Positions 53,364-64,000 of a DNA stretch of 64,000 nucleotides are shown here, piece after piece. The first letter of the stretch is position 1. Each line of letters starts with the position of its first letter. Position numbers and translations under genes: made by a program. Source of the stretch: Beverwykella pulmonaria. Its lineage: Eukaryota; Ascomycota; Dothideomycetes; Pleosporales; Melanommataceae. The notes beneath the pieces are model-generated. The model did no database searches and was not told where the DNA came from. It saw only the letters and a program-made list of their open reading frames with translations. The DNA lies in contig BCHH01000005.1 of NCBI GenBank assembly GCA_001599595.1, positions 2,372,678 through 2,436,677 of the forward strand, in the 5' to 3' direction.

Positions 53364-54273
53364 TGATTTTTACCTAAGAGTGAACGAAACGATGGCAAGT
53401 AAGGAGTCGTATTTCAGCGCAGATAAGGTAGATGAGCTTAAAGACACCGATCCGTAAGGAGCATCAAGGAAACGATCCAAGACGAGATATTGCCAATAGC
53501 ATTCTGGGCTTGATAGCAAAGTACTTCCTCCAGTGGCACCCGTTGCTAAGAAACTAATCAGCTGACTGCTCAGGTCATCGTTCTAGTCTGAGTTTTGGAA
53601 TTGCGATATCGAAGCTGCCGAAGCGGCATGTCAAATTGAAGAATGAGACTGAGCCTCCGATTCGTGCATAGCTTAATGGAATTTAAAACTAAAGAAGGAA
53701 CCTTGAGCGGTTAGATCTCCCTGATGAGATTCGTATCCCAGAATGAAAACTAAAGCCGAAGGTATACGCCGACAGAGCTGTGCAAAGGAAGGATATGATG
53801 CCTTCTAGCACATTGCTCTCTGACCACTTTCAGAAACACCTATCAAGTAAGCTCAAGAAGGGGACGATTCACGGAGCACTGCTAAATGGAGTTGTGTCTA
53901 TCAGAAGAACATATACGCCAGCTCTTGCGGTGCTTGCTCGGAGGGCTGACACAGGGCAGCCAACCTGTCGCAGAGTCATGCAGGGTCATCCGCTTGAACC
54001 TTCTGCATACGGAAGAAGTTGGAGAAAGTATCCTAAGCCTCGTAGACAGATAGTGTTGGCGGAGGGGAAGCACATTGCGACCCAGCCAATCGGCGATTTG
54101 AGAGCGGGTCTTATCGTGAATATCGGCAATATGCCGAAAATGTGAGGAAGTATAATGCGATCTTATGGAGAAGTAGGTTTTATGAAAGCCCAATAGAGAA
54201 TGTGAATGCGGGGTTGGTCTACTTATAATGTGCATTGTATGCCAATCTAAGGAATCCAATTGTTGTCCTGATC
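53364..54273. other. Divergent upstream region of the permease relic and nitrilase
   Basis: About 900 bases. An open frame at 53780-54145 has no ATG-supported structure or recognisable protein. Presumably carries the nitrilase promoter; nothing else is seen. Confidence 0.4.
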
Positions 54274-55580
54274 ATGAGCACGAAGGTTCGCGTCGGTGCG
54301 GTTCAGTCCGAGCCTGTATGGCTCAACCTCGAAGGAAGCATTGACAAGACAGTATCTCTGATCAAACAGAGCGCAAAAGAGGGCATCCAGGTTCTCGGGT
54401 TCCCAGAGGTGTGGATTCCAGGGTATCCGTGGTATGTGCATCCAAGTTGCGCAAATTCATGTTCGCTAACTCCTCTCATCGGCTGCAGGGGCATTTGGAC
54501 CACTTCAGTGATCGGTACGCCGGCTGACTGACATCTCAAAATGCTAGAAAGCTGACGCTGGTTTAGGAAATGTCCCCATGATTCATGAGTACATGAATAA
54601 CTCGCTCATCAAAGACTCGCCCCAAATGCGCAGGATCCAAGAGGCAGTGAAAGAGGCGGGTATGTTCGTAGTTCTGGGATACAGCGAGCGCGATGGTGCG
54701 AGTTTATATATGGCCCAGTCTTTTATTTCACCGGAGGGAGAGATTGTCCTCCATCGGCGGAAGATCAAGCCTACACATGTTGAGCGCACATTGTGGGGTG
54801 ATGGCCAGGCCGACTCGCTGAAGTGTGTTGTCGATAGTCCGTTTGGCAAGATAGGAGGGTTGAATTGCTGGGAACATCTTCAACCGTAAGTCTAGAAGAT
54901 AGATCTTGTATTTAACCCTCGGACTCACAACTCACCGCAGCCTGCTCCGATACTACGAATACAGCCAGCGCGTACAGATCCATGTCGCAAGTTGGCCAGC
55001 CGAGTTTGGAATGCCTGATCCTGAAAAGCAACCCTGGTTGTATCATGAGACGGGAGAAGCTAGCTATCGAGCTAGCCAATTTATGGCCATAGAGGGCCAA
55101 ACATTCGTGCTAGTCGCTAGCCAAATCATTACTGAGGAGAATCTGGAGAAGAACAACTTGGTGGGAAACCATGTTACAAAGACAGTGAGCTTCCTGCCCT
55201 TCGATTCACATCAAAGCTGACACCTTCCAGCCTGGTGGTGGTTTTTCCATGATCTTCGGTCCAGATGGAAAGCCATTATGTGAGCCAGTAGGCGTAGGTG
55301 AAGAGGCAGTCTTGAAAGCGGATATCGATCTTCGTGACATTGACTACGCGAAAACGGTAGGTGGTTTCCCCTTAATCTCTTTCCTTCTTCGCCGACTTTT
55401 TGGAAAGTCTTCGGTTCTCTTTGCTCTTCTTATTGCAGAGCTAGTGATGCACAACCCAATCCAGGTGCTACGACTGACTTGACACAGTTCATTGACACCG
55501 TAGGGCATTACGCAAGGCCAGACCTGCTGAGCCTTCTCGTAAATCCAGTAGCAGCAAAACACGTAGCTGAAATGAAATAG
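54274..55580 (+). CDS. Nitrilase (aliphatic/aromatic nitrilase branch)
   Basis: Six exons: 54274..54431, 54489..54514, 54567..54885, 54941..55184, 55231..55356, 55488..55580; 321 residues in frame. The Glu-Lys-Cys triad is present: Glu in [14 protein letters not shown], Lys in [17 protein letters not shown], Cys in [17 protein letters not shown]. The N-terminus [18 protein letters not shown] and C-terminal [18 protein letters not shown] fit fungal nitrilases. It hydrolyses a nitrile to a carboxylic acid and ammonia in the cytosol; cyanide hydratases share the triad, so the substrate is open. The last intron (131 nt) is longer than the others, so the tail is the least certain part. It converges on the Zn2Cys6 gene with 62 bases between. 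Confidence 0.9.
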
Positions 55581-55642
55581 CTGTTATGCGAAGAATGCAC
55601 ATTTCATCAGCGATGGGGCAATAACGAAGGCTCAACGACCGC

Positions 55643-57346
55643 TCAGATGAACGACGGAATGCAGGAATTTAGGTCGATGAGGTTTCGCCAGTCGATCTGT
55701 TTTGGCACTTTCTCATTTGCAGCAAGGTCCTGTTGCTTCCAGATCGTCTCTATAAGTCCCTTTATAATTTGATAGTTCCCAATCCGTCGTTTCTGATTCA
55801 TGGCCTCTAAGGTACTAAAAATCTTGAGGCGGTGGACATCCGATGAGGCATTGCATGCTATTATGAAAAGAGGCCATGGACTCGTGCAGATACCCATCTG
55901 GTCCACGAGGTCAAAGCCGTCGTGTACCAGGTTTTGTATGGCCTTCTCTGGGATTACTTGGTAAGGCGCTACCTGGTAGAGGTACAGGAGAGTAGCGACT
56001 CGGTAGAATTCTGCTGTTAAAGTGACACGTTTGTGGTCGATCGTTCCCATTGTTTCGCCGACGTGGATGTGGATCTCCTGCTCTAAGCGTTGCAGACGTG
56101 TTCGCATGAGCAGGGAGAGCTCGAGCAGTCCTTGACCAGCCTGTGAAATATTACAACATGAGCAATCTTTCATCGAACGCAGTTGGTTGATGCAGGATAT
56201 GAGTTGCATAAGTTCAGTAGAACACCCCAAAAGCCCAATTATCTGGTATCGAGTTAGAAGAGTATTGCAACAGGAGATGTTGTAGAAACAGGAACGTAGG
56301 ACGGACCTTGCGACTCTCACCGTCACATTCGGGAAGAACTATATGGAGAGGCTGATGCGCTTCCGACGGTATATGGGCGGGGAAGCTGTAATCCCTGAAT
56401 GTGTCATGATAGCTGAACCAGGGCGAGATGAAATCGAAGCATGGCATTTCTCGTTCTTGCTTAGACAATGCCCCGACAATCGATTTTGCGCCTTGCAGGT
56501 GCACATGCCAAGTCGTATCTGACGCGTCAAAAACCTGCTCGACAGTTAGAGAAACCGCCAAACACGACTTTGATGTCATGTGCAATGGCTCTGCTCACGC
56601 TATATACACACAGCATCATACATGCTGCAAGCTGTGTAAGCTTTGAAGTACTCTCGGCCTGGAAAGAAGTATACAGTGACTTGATTGCCTGCACTTTATA
56701 TTGCAGTGCTTCTTCTGGTCTCCCGAGATGATAAGAAGACAAAGCCAGAGTTGCTTGCAACAAGCTGTGTGAAGATGCGTTAGAGGACGACAATGCCATA
56801 CGGATGAGGTCGAGACGGAAACCGTTCGTATTGTCGTCGATTGTCGTGACCATGCGAGCCAATACCGAGTCGTCTGTATACATGTCAGCGGAAGCGAGGG
56901 TAATATTTGCATGCAGTCATACAATAGGATAACAGTAAGCCATCCTGGTTGTTGACACTACAAATAGATGATAGTGCAGGAACGAGTTGCATCCCCTCCT
57001 GAATCATATCTTGAACTCTAATTCTTTGGCTACTCAGGTCGGTGGAGGTTGTGTTCAAGAAAGCGAAGCCACCATCTTGCGTGATGTAGTTTGTCGCCGA
57101 TTCATGGGGAACAGCCTGATACTTCTTTTGCTTTCGTCTCCCATCAACTTTGTCAGGCCACGCTAACTTCAGACCATAGCCCTGACAAGATCGATTGGAC
57201 CTTTTGCAATTGGCGCATTTGGGCAATGCTCGATCACAGCCAACTTTTCGTTCTGCATGCGTGTAAGTAGCCAGCGATTGTGTGCAGGAGGAAGGGCACG
57301 TTGCCGCACCTTTGCATGTCCAGCAATTATGGTTCGCCTTCAACAT
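55643..57346 (-). CDS. Zn2Cys6 transcription factor with fungal-specific regulatory domain
   Basis: Five exons: 57346..57310, 57252..56923, 56873..56599, 56534..56307, 56242..55643; 489 residues in frame. Splicing exon 1 to exon 2 builds the binuclear cluster CWTCKERKVGCDRALPKCANC plus KRSNRSC, i.e. C-x2-C-x6-C-x6-C-x2-C-x6-C. Without that intron the motif is broken. The rest matches the fungal-specific TF domain (LQATLALSSYHLG, VFDASDTTWHVHLQGAKSI, YRVATLLYLYQVAPY). A nuclear DNA-binding regulator. Its position tail-to-tail with the nitrilase makes that gene a plausible target, by inference only. Confidence 0.9.
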
Positions 57347-58009
57347 TGCATGAGGCGCCTATTGCGTTGCCATCTGCTCAAGCGGATGACGAGCAGGCGG
57401 GAGTCTTGGAAATGATGCGGAGAGAAGGTCTGGAGGGCTTTGGCTTGGCTCAACTACTCCTTCTTCCGAAGCGTGATTGGATCAGGAACTCTTTTGTATC
57501 ATTACTAATTATGCCGAAGTACATCCACCCCGTGGTTCAGTCATGTCAACATTGTTGTGGTTCAGCATCAACAACACGTCTTATGGCAAAATTAGAATGG
57601 TAGTCTTCCAAAATTTCTGTTCAATTCATCATAGTGATTCATTTCAAAATTAACACCCCAATATCCATGCTAAGTACGTATACAATCATGTGAATGCTTC
57701 TTCCTTCAAGCGCTGAACCTCATAGTAACGACTTCAGAACGCATCCAACTTTTAAATGCTTTGCACAAGAAAAGTTAGACAGGTATAAGGCGCGATGTAT
57801 CATCTCAGCTCGAATGGTGTCGTTCCAAGTGCTGAAATCAACATATGTCCCTGATACTGTGCCATCTGGTGCGTTCGTCTGTTCTACCAATACGTCGTTG
57901 TGTTCGCAGTTGAGTTGAGAGTCTCATAGCCGCTGCCCCAAAAGTAAACTGGGTATATATCATCACATTCGTTAATATTATTGACAAACTCCGTTTTGGC
58001 TTTTTATGT
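57347..58009. other. Intergenic region, no gene seen
   Basis: Promoter side of the Zn2Cys6 gene and 3' flank of the Ser/Arg-rich gene. Short frames only. Confidence 0.45.
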
Positions 58010-60617
58010 TCACTCTCCAGCACCAGTTCCACGAATCCTCCTGCTCAAGCTTGCAGTTCGCCCAAGGCTTGGGGTGCCTCCTGTTGAGTTTCTATTTTTG
58101 TTGTACTGCAATCTGGGACCGAGGTCAGTCGACGCCTGCTTCTCGTACGCAGGAGAACTTTGTCGGTCTAAGTTGTACCGTTGATTGTTGGCCCTGAAAA
58201 GGAGATGGTTATCATTCCCTACACCTGTGACGGTTGGACGTCGGAGAGATGTAGTCGGTTGCAGTGCAGGGGAGGGTTGTAGTTCCGGCATCGGCTCCCG
58301 AGAAGTGTATTCCCTCGTGAAACGGTTCGTCGGATTCGTAGCGCGAATGTCGCGAAAGTCTGTCATAGCACGAGATGGCGCCCGAAAAGTGGAATCTTCG
58401 TCATCCTCGTCGCCCATACGACGCGTACGGTTCAGACTCGTGCCCGCACGGTTCAATCGGGTTGGAATTTGTGACTGAGAGGGCGTTGGGGGTTCTTGGC
58501 TAGGTTCCCGGGAGCTTCCATTCATCCCAAGGGTTAGCATGCTGGTTCTTCGAGCTTGTATGCGGTCCATGGCTCTGCTAGGGCTCGAGCGAGGCACTTC
58601 GTTGCTTTCGGGCTCAATGCTTTGTCGTATCGATGGAGACTCTCCGTTGATCTGGACGCTGGGTCGACGCGAACTCGAGGCTACTACCGTCCTCAGAGCT
58701 GGGCTTGCTATACTGGGCTTCGTATTGCACAATTCAACGCAGAGCTCCTGGAGACTGCGACAGATGTTGTCGGCCTTGCGCCGAACTTGTCTATCAGGCA
58801 CCGAGGCACCGTTGAGCATTGAACTTGCCGAATGAAGAGTTCCCTGTGGTCCTCCACTTCCAGTCAACTCGGCCAACCCAATAGCCTCTAATGCGGTGGC
58901 CTCAAGAACACGAAAGACGGCTGGAGAGACGTGCTGTTTGGTCGTGGCGAGCACTTCTCTCAAGACGGGATGAGCCTTATTCGCTGTGTGAGTACCGACA
59001 GTAGAATCATCAGGGGATATGTTGGTCTTCCGCTGTTGTTTTGGAGAGGACGAAACGGTGGTGACAGAGGTGTTAGCCGTCCTGGGGCGTTCGGCGGTAG
59101 CATTGGCGACAACTGCGCCCGATGTCGTGGGAATCTTGCCTCCCAATTCGATTCTTCGAATCCTAGATTTTAGATCGTCCAGCTCATCCCACACTGAGGC
59201 AGCTGGGCCGGTTGAATCATCGAGAGATTCCGTTCCCTCAGCTCGAGATGGCGTTCCTTGAAGCGTGCCACCCTGCGGCGCATCTTGGTTGTCTCGGGAA
59301 GAAGAATAGTTTAGATTTGAGGGCCGGTATGTTTGAGATCGGCTTGGAGGAGTTTGCACAGCATCTGGGTAGGAGGGACGTCGTCTTCCCAGCTGGGAAA
59401 GGAATTGGCGGGGCGACAAGTCTTGGTCTCTGACCCGGGGCGAGGGCGAGGGTTTGGGCGATTGGTCGACCAGACGCGATCGAGGTGTTTCGAGGGAGTA
59501 TGTTGGTGTCAATGGCGACTGCTCGCGCTGGTAGGGTCTCGAGGAGGACGGCAGGAGCGAGTTTCTTCGGGGAGTGCTAGATTTGGTGTCGATTGAGGAC
59601 GGGATCCTGCGTCCATTCGCATTCGGAGTGGCCGAGCTGGGCGGAGCGGGCGAAGACGAGGAGATGGCGGAGGGAAACGATTGTCGATGGCTGGCGCGGG
59701 CGATGCGCGACTTATGCATAGTTAGTTTGCGGCAGGTAAACATGGATATACACAGCAGATGGACGCAGCCCTGGTCCAGAAACAATCAATGTACTTACTC
59801 GTAACCTTTCCGCCCGCGAGGCAGCTTCAGCAGCACTCTCCTTCGCGGCGGTGTCCTTTGCGATATGCAGAAATAGGTCCTCGCCCTGCTCGCCGTCGGT
59901 GCCGTCGGTGTCGGTAGCTCCCGGGTGGCTGTTGACGGCGTGGGCATCCTCCGACTGGCTGCGGCGGCCCGAGTCGTACTCGGAGGACTCGTCGACGGAG
60001 CTCGCCATGTGTTGTGGGCGTTGCGTGGACCTCGTGGAATTTTGGCGCAAGAGGGTTGTTTGTGTTTGCGGCTGTGGGGTATAACCACCAGCGTCGTCTG
60101 AGCCGCGCGGGCGCCGTCTGTGCTCCCTCGAGCTGCTGCGAGAAGTGCCGCCCGGCGACACGAGTCCAGAGCCCAAGAGCTGCTGCTGAGAGAATGTGTA
60201 GTCGGACGACGACTGCGACGGCCGGCGCCCTTTATCGATGGAGCCGCGGGTGATTAGCGTAATGGGCGGGCCGCGTGAGGTGTCTGTACCATGTCCGCTG
60301 AAGGATGCAGGCGGTCTTCGCGTGGCCGGCGAGCGGGCGTCCTTTCCAGAGGTGGGCTGCGGGGAGAAGTAGGAGGGCGAGGTTGCGGTGGAAACCTGGC
60401 TCGGGGTCAGGGTCGTCGGTGTGGAGGGGTTGGTCGCTCGTCGACTGCGCGTAGACACGGAGACGGAGGCCGCCGAGCTGCTGGAAGGCAGGCGCAGAAG
60501 GGTGGGATCGGTGGAGGTGCGCTGGTTCGTCGCGAGCGATGGTGTTTGCGCGCTGGACGCGTTGTGCGAGTGTTTTTGCCCGGAGGACTTGCGAGAATGC
60601 TGCGTCGGCGTCGGCAT
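58010..60617 (-). CDS. Ser/Pro/Arg-rich, largely disordered fungal protein
   Basis: Exons 60617..59799 and 59710..58010; the 89-nt intron has GTAAGT, CTAAC and AAG. It gives 839 residues. ATG 60617 (MPTPTQHSRKSSGQKHSH) is preferred over an in-frame codon 96 bases upstream. The protein is dominated by Ser, Thr, Pro, Arg and Gln. Two ordered islands stand out: DLFLHIAKDTAAKESAAEAA with ASRAERLR at the splice, and SVWDELDDLKSRIRRIEL plus ALEAIGLAELTG. These short helical blocks are conserved in a Eurotiales family of unknown function. No signal peptide or membrane span; many SP and RxxS sites suggest phosphorylation. Confidence 0.85.
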
Positions 60618-62253
60618 GGCGCTTCTGTGCTGGCTGCATGTACCGGGCCCGGCTTCCACCCAAGGTTCGAATTCAAGGTTCGAATGCTCACCCAGCGCGC
60701 AGGCGAACAGCAATTGGAACCGTCCAAGAAAGGGCCCGCCGTTTCATGAAGGGGTGTTCCTCGTCCTTGCGCTCCTGAAGGGAGCAGAGGAATGGCCATC
60801 CGAGCCGTCGCGTGGACATGGATAAGTAGTCGAGCGCAGAGTCCGTCGGCGGGCTAGTGCCAACGGGCCCTGCACGAGGCATCACACTTCATATCAGCAG
60901 GCATTAATTGAGTCGCCATAGTGGAGAGCGACGGTGACGTGCAGCCAGAGTTATTTTGGACGCAGAAGCTCCGCGAGCGAAGTTGTCACCCATTTGCTGT
61001 CTCAATGGGTTGCATCAAGATGCGGGAAGCTGCTCAGTACGCGACTCAGCCCGCGACTCATGGAAATCTATGAATGGTTCCAGCCGGTTTCGGGTACTTT
61101 TGCGGGCGGCTTGATGCTCTAACAGTAGCCCCGAAAAGCAATTCACGAATATCGCAGGTCTGCTTTTGTGTTCCATCTTCATTACTGTGCCACATGGTGT
61201 CACCACGATTCTCGATTCGTGGAATAGCAGCGGACTGGTGAGAATCCTGATAGATGGTCTACGTTCATCTCGTTGCCCTCCACCTACATGGCTGGATAGT
61301 CTTACGACTTGCCTCGTAGATGCGAACATGCAGTCTGTTGTCCATAACCCGCTCACGGAGAGTGGCTTCCTTCCATGTGGCTGTACTATCTATCTGCACT
61401 TACAAATTGCCGGAAAGACAGTCGATTGCAGCCACAAGTCCAAAAATATAGGCAGAGCGCTGCACTGCTTTATTGGAGGAGCTGTGCCTGGCGAGGTCGG
61501 AAGATGCAAGAGGTTTATCTCAGACCCCCTCTTCCAGTGGTTCCTGCATATCAACCCTAGCCTCAGGTGATCCATGCTGCTTTGGATGCAGCTCGGACTT
61601 GCTCTGAAAGGATGTTTATGTTGTTGCCGCGTTTCTTGAAGCGGGGCGACATGCAGTCTCGTCACAGACCAAGAACTGCACACATCCTTCTGCAGGTCGA
61701 GCTCTCTCTTCTCTTCCCGAGGTCAATCCTTCTCAACGTTTGACCCCCAGTTGAGCTCTTCACCGGCCGGTTGCATGAATGACGATCGACTCGAGGAAAA
61801 TATAGCCGATCCAGAAATATGGGGCTTTCTCCAAGTGGGAATGGTCGAGCGGCATGACAGCCACGCGCGTCGCGGAGGCTAAGGCAGTACATCTGTTTCG
61901 ACATGCGAACTGAATTCGAAGAAGCTAAAAGGACGGACCGCACTACGTGCTAGTGTACTGCCGCAAACGACAGGAGAAACACTGAAGCAGAAGTAGGCGA
62001 ATACTAGCTCTAGTCTCAACTTCCTACGAAATAGAAAAGGAGACTTTCGCAAGAATAAAAAGATGAAATCACTCGGCATCAATTCATTACGCTTATTCGG
62101 AGCAGGCAAGTCACGTGATGTGTCGGACAAGCTGTTTGCCTAGCGTGCTTGGCTCAGGAAACTTTCGACACCATCGACTGGCGGTTCACCACGACATCTC
62201 CATCCACCCCTCCTCGCAACCGCTGGACATCCTTCCAGCCGTAAAGCGTAACC
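60618..62253. other. Divergent intergenic region upstream of the Ser/Arg-rich gene and prp45
   Basis: 1.6 kb between two divergent ATGs. It must hold both promoters. Frames such as 61166-61570 show no protein family or splice pattern. I see no RNA gene. Confidence 0.5.
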
Positions 62254-63990
62254 ATGTCCGTCGCCTCACTCACAAAGTTCCTGCCTAAGCCGAAATACAT
62301 GGGCGAGGAGGAGGAACTCCAGGACTCAAGAGCCACGCGCACCCTCACCACAGAGCAACTGGAAACCCAGATTGCAACGCGACAGAAGGGGCCCCCTCCG
62401 TACGGGCAGCGGCAAAGATGGCGACCGCGAAGTGCCGAGGACTACGGCGATGGAGGCGCATTTCCGGAGGTCCATGTCGCGCAATACCCGCTGGATATGG
62501 GGAGAAAAGGGACAGCGTCGACTTCGAACGCCCTGGCGATGAGAGTTGATAATGAGGGAAAGACTAAATATGACGAGATTGCGAGGCGAGGCCACAGCGA
62601 CTCGAGGATAATACAGGCGAGCTTCAAGGACTTGATTCCGCTACGGCAGCGGGCGGACGCTGGAGAGTTGGACCTGGAACGACCCAGTCAGGAGCTGGTA
62701 GAGGCGACCAAGGAACGCACTGCGCTTGCGTTGCAGTCGCTCGTCGCGGGTCAGACCGCTGCGCAACGTCCGAAGATGGTAAAGGGCCGCACCAAAGAGG
62801 AACCAACATTTGTCCGTTTCACGCCCACAGCCCAGATGGGGGAGTCCCATGTCAACAAGACCCGAATCTTGAAGATTCAACAAAAGCAGATCGATCCTAT
62901 GGAGCCTCCTAAATTCAAACACAAGCGAATTCCCCGTGGACCACCATCTCCACCTCCTCCAGTTTTGCATAGCCCTCCGCGCAAGCTCACTGCCGAAGAC
63001 CAGGAACTATGGAAGATTCCCCCTCCCATTTCGAACTGGAAGAATCCCAAGGGTTACACAGTGCCTCTGGACAAGCGTCTGGCCGCTGATGGACGAGGGC
63101 TGCAAGATATCACCATCAACGACAAATTCTCACAATTTTCCGAAGCGCTAGGTGCTGCAGATCGACACGCCCGTGAAGAGGTCAAACAGCGCGCCTTGAT
63201 GCAACAGCGACTCGCGGAGAAGGAAAAGCTGCAAAAGGAGGAGCACCTACGAAAGCTCGCTCAGCAGGCCCGCGAAGAGCGTGCCAACGTCACCCGTAGG
63301 CGATCAAGAGGCAGCTCCTCCGGTTCCGACAGCGATGACGAAGAAGAGGCAGCCCGACAGCGTGAGGAAGCGCGGCGGGAACGAAAGAGGGAGAACGAGC
63401 GTGAACTCCGCCAGTCTCGTATGGGTACTGAACGCCGTATACAGATGATGGCCCGCGAGCAGAACCGTGATATCTCCGAGAAGGTCGCCCTCGGTCTTGC
63501 CAAACCTACCCAGAGTGGAGAGTCTATGTATGACTCGAGATTGTTCAACCAGAGCAGTGGCTTCAATGCTGGTTTCAATGAGGATCAGCACTTTGACAAA
63601 CCACTGTTCGCGGCCCAGGACGCCATCAGCAGTATTTATCGCCCGAGCCTGCAGCAAGACGATGGCGAGGACGATGGGGCTACCTACGACCGAATAACCA
63701 AGTCGAGCAAGTTTGAAGTTCTGGGTAAGGCAAAGGAGGGCTTCAAGGGGGCAGATTTGCAAGAGGTCAGTTGGTGCAATTCAGCTATGCTGCCAAAATG
63801 GAAAGCTAATGTGTTGCAGGCTCGCGATGGACCCGTACAGTTCGAGAAGGACACCGACGACCCGTTCAACATCGATGCGATGATCAATGAAGTCCGCGGC
63901 GAGAAGCCGGGAGAAAAGCGGTATGGAATTCAGGAAGCCGATAGTGGCAGAGCGGCGAAGCGTGCGAGGGTCGACGACGACAGTGACTGA
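62254..63990 (+). CDS. prp45: SNW/SKIP-family splicing factor Prp45
   Basis: ATG 62254. A 54-nt in-frame intron 63766..63819 (GTCAGT donor, TTGCAG acceptor) is likely; splicing gives 560 residues. The N-terminus has TKFLPKPKY and GPPPYGQRQRWRPRSAEDYG. The SNW domain contains IPPPISNWKNPKGYTVPLDK and RLAADGRGLQDITINDKFSQF. A charged Glu/Arg coiled coil (EEVKQRALMQQRLAEKEKLQ) and Ser/Asp stretch follow. The C-terminal ESMYDSRLFNQSSGFNAGF is characteristic, as is YGIQEADS. Prp45/SKIP is a nuclear component of the activated spliceosome (NTC-related) and a transcription co-regulator. Highly conserved housekeeping gene. Confidence 0.97.
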   Translation: MSVASLTKFLPKPKYMGEEEELQDSRATRTLTTEQLETQIATRQKGPPPYGQRQRWRPRSAEDYGDGGAFPEVHVAQYPLDMGRKGTASTSNALAMRVDNEGKTKYDEIARRGHSDSRIIQASFKDLIPLRQRADAGELDLERPSQELVEATKERTALALQSLVAGQTAAQRPKMVKGRTKEEPTFVRFTPTAQMGESHVNKTRILKIQQKQIDPMEPPKFKHKRIPRGPPSPPPPVLHSPPRKLTAEDQELWKIPPPISNWKNPKGYTVPLDKRLAADGRGLQDITINDKFSQFSEALGAADRHAREEVKQRALMQQRLAEKEKLQKEEHLRKLAQQAREERANVTRRRSRGSSSGSDSDDEEEAARQREEARRERKRENERELRQSRMGTERRIQMMAREQNRDISEKVALGLAKPTQSGESMYDSRLFNQSSGFNAGFNEDQHFDKPLFAAQDAISSIYRPSLQQDDGEDDGATYDRITKSSKFEVLGKAKEGFKGADLQEVSWCNSAMLPKWKANVLQARDGPVQFEKDTDDPFNIDAMINEVRGEKPGEKRYGIQEADSGRAAKRARVDDDSD

Positions 63991-64000
63991 TTTGGAGATT

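Noticed and set aside
53780..54145. 121-codon open frame upstream of the nitrilase
   Set aside because: Starts without ATG support of any known protein and shows no recognisable sequence; likely chance.
1..64000. tRNA, rRNA or other structured RNA genes
   Set aside because: I found no cloverleaf with intact A and B boxes; the only tRNA-like stretches are the short primer-binding sites of the copia elements. A covariance-model scan would be decisive.

Overview
This window is genomic DNA from a filamentous ascomycete, most likely an Aspergillus- or Penicillium-like member of the Eurotiales. Evidence: short introns of about 46-130 nt with GTAAGT/GTACGT donors and CTAAC branch sites, HET-domain genes, a Zn2Cys6 regulator, a Clu1/CluA gene, SNW/Prp45, a fungal mitochondrial AAA ATPase, and degenerate copia, LINE and mariner elements. 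The genus is inference. Gene models were built by hand from reading frames, splice signals and family knowledge; every multi-exon model given as intact closes in frame.

Layout. 1-9.3 kb: an MFS permease (cut by the left edge), a secreted GH3 beta-glucosidase, a decayed multi-exon gene, a fungal multi-pass membrane protein and a small secreted cysteine protein. 10-19.7 kb: a housekeeping block with clu1 and a mitochondrial AAA ATPase diverging from one promoter region, followed by a HET-domain gene. 19.7-34 kb: an accessory, gene-poor stretch holding an orphan ORF, the microexon gene described next, a LINE-like remnant, a large cysteine-rich membrane protein, a frameshifted small gene and a second HET gene. 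34.3-46.1 kb: nested transposons (a solo LTR inside copia 2, inside copia 1, inside a mariner-type transposase gene). 46.5-57.3 kb: a catabolic block with a ThDP-dependent decarboxylase, an intradiol dioxygenase, a small hydrophilic protein, a dead amino-acid permease, a nitrilase and a Zn2Cys6 regulator. 58-64 kb: a Ser/Arg-rich protein and the spliceosomal factor Prp45.

The outstanding feature is 23015-24796. A 37-codon exon encoding a signal peptide and pro-region is followed by 23 tandem, related introns, almost all 68-70 nt, separated by 22 exons of exactly 3 nt. After the last intron the next codon is TAA. Read through, each residue of the predicted C-terminal peptide has its own exon, and six of the 22 are cysteines. 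Because every microexon is one codon at phase 0, any combination of inclusion or skipping keeps the frame. I know of no described system of this form, but I could not search for one.
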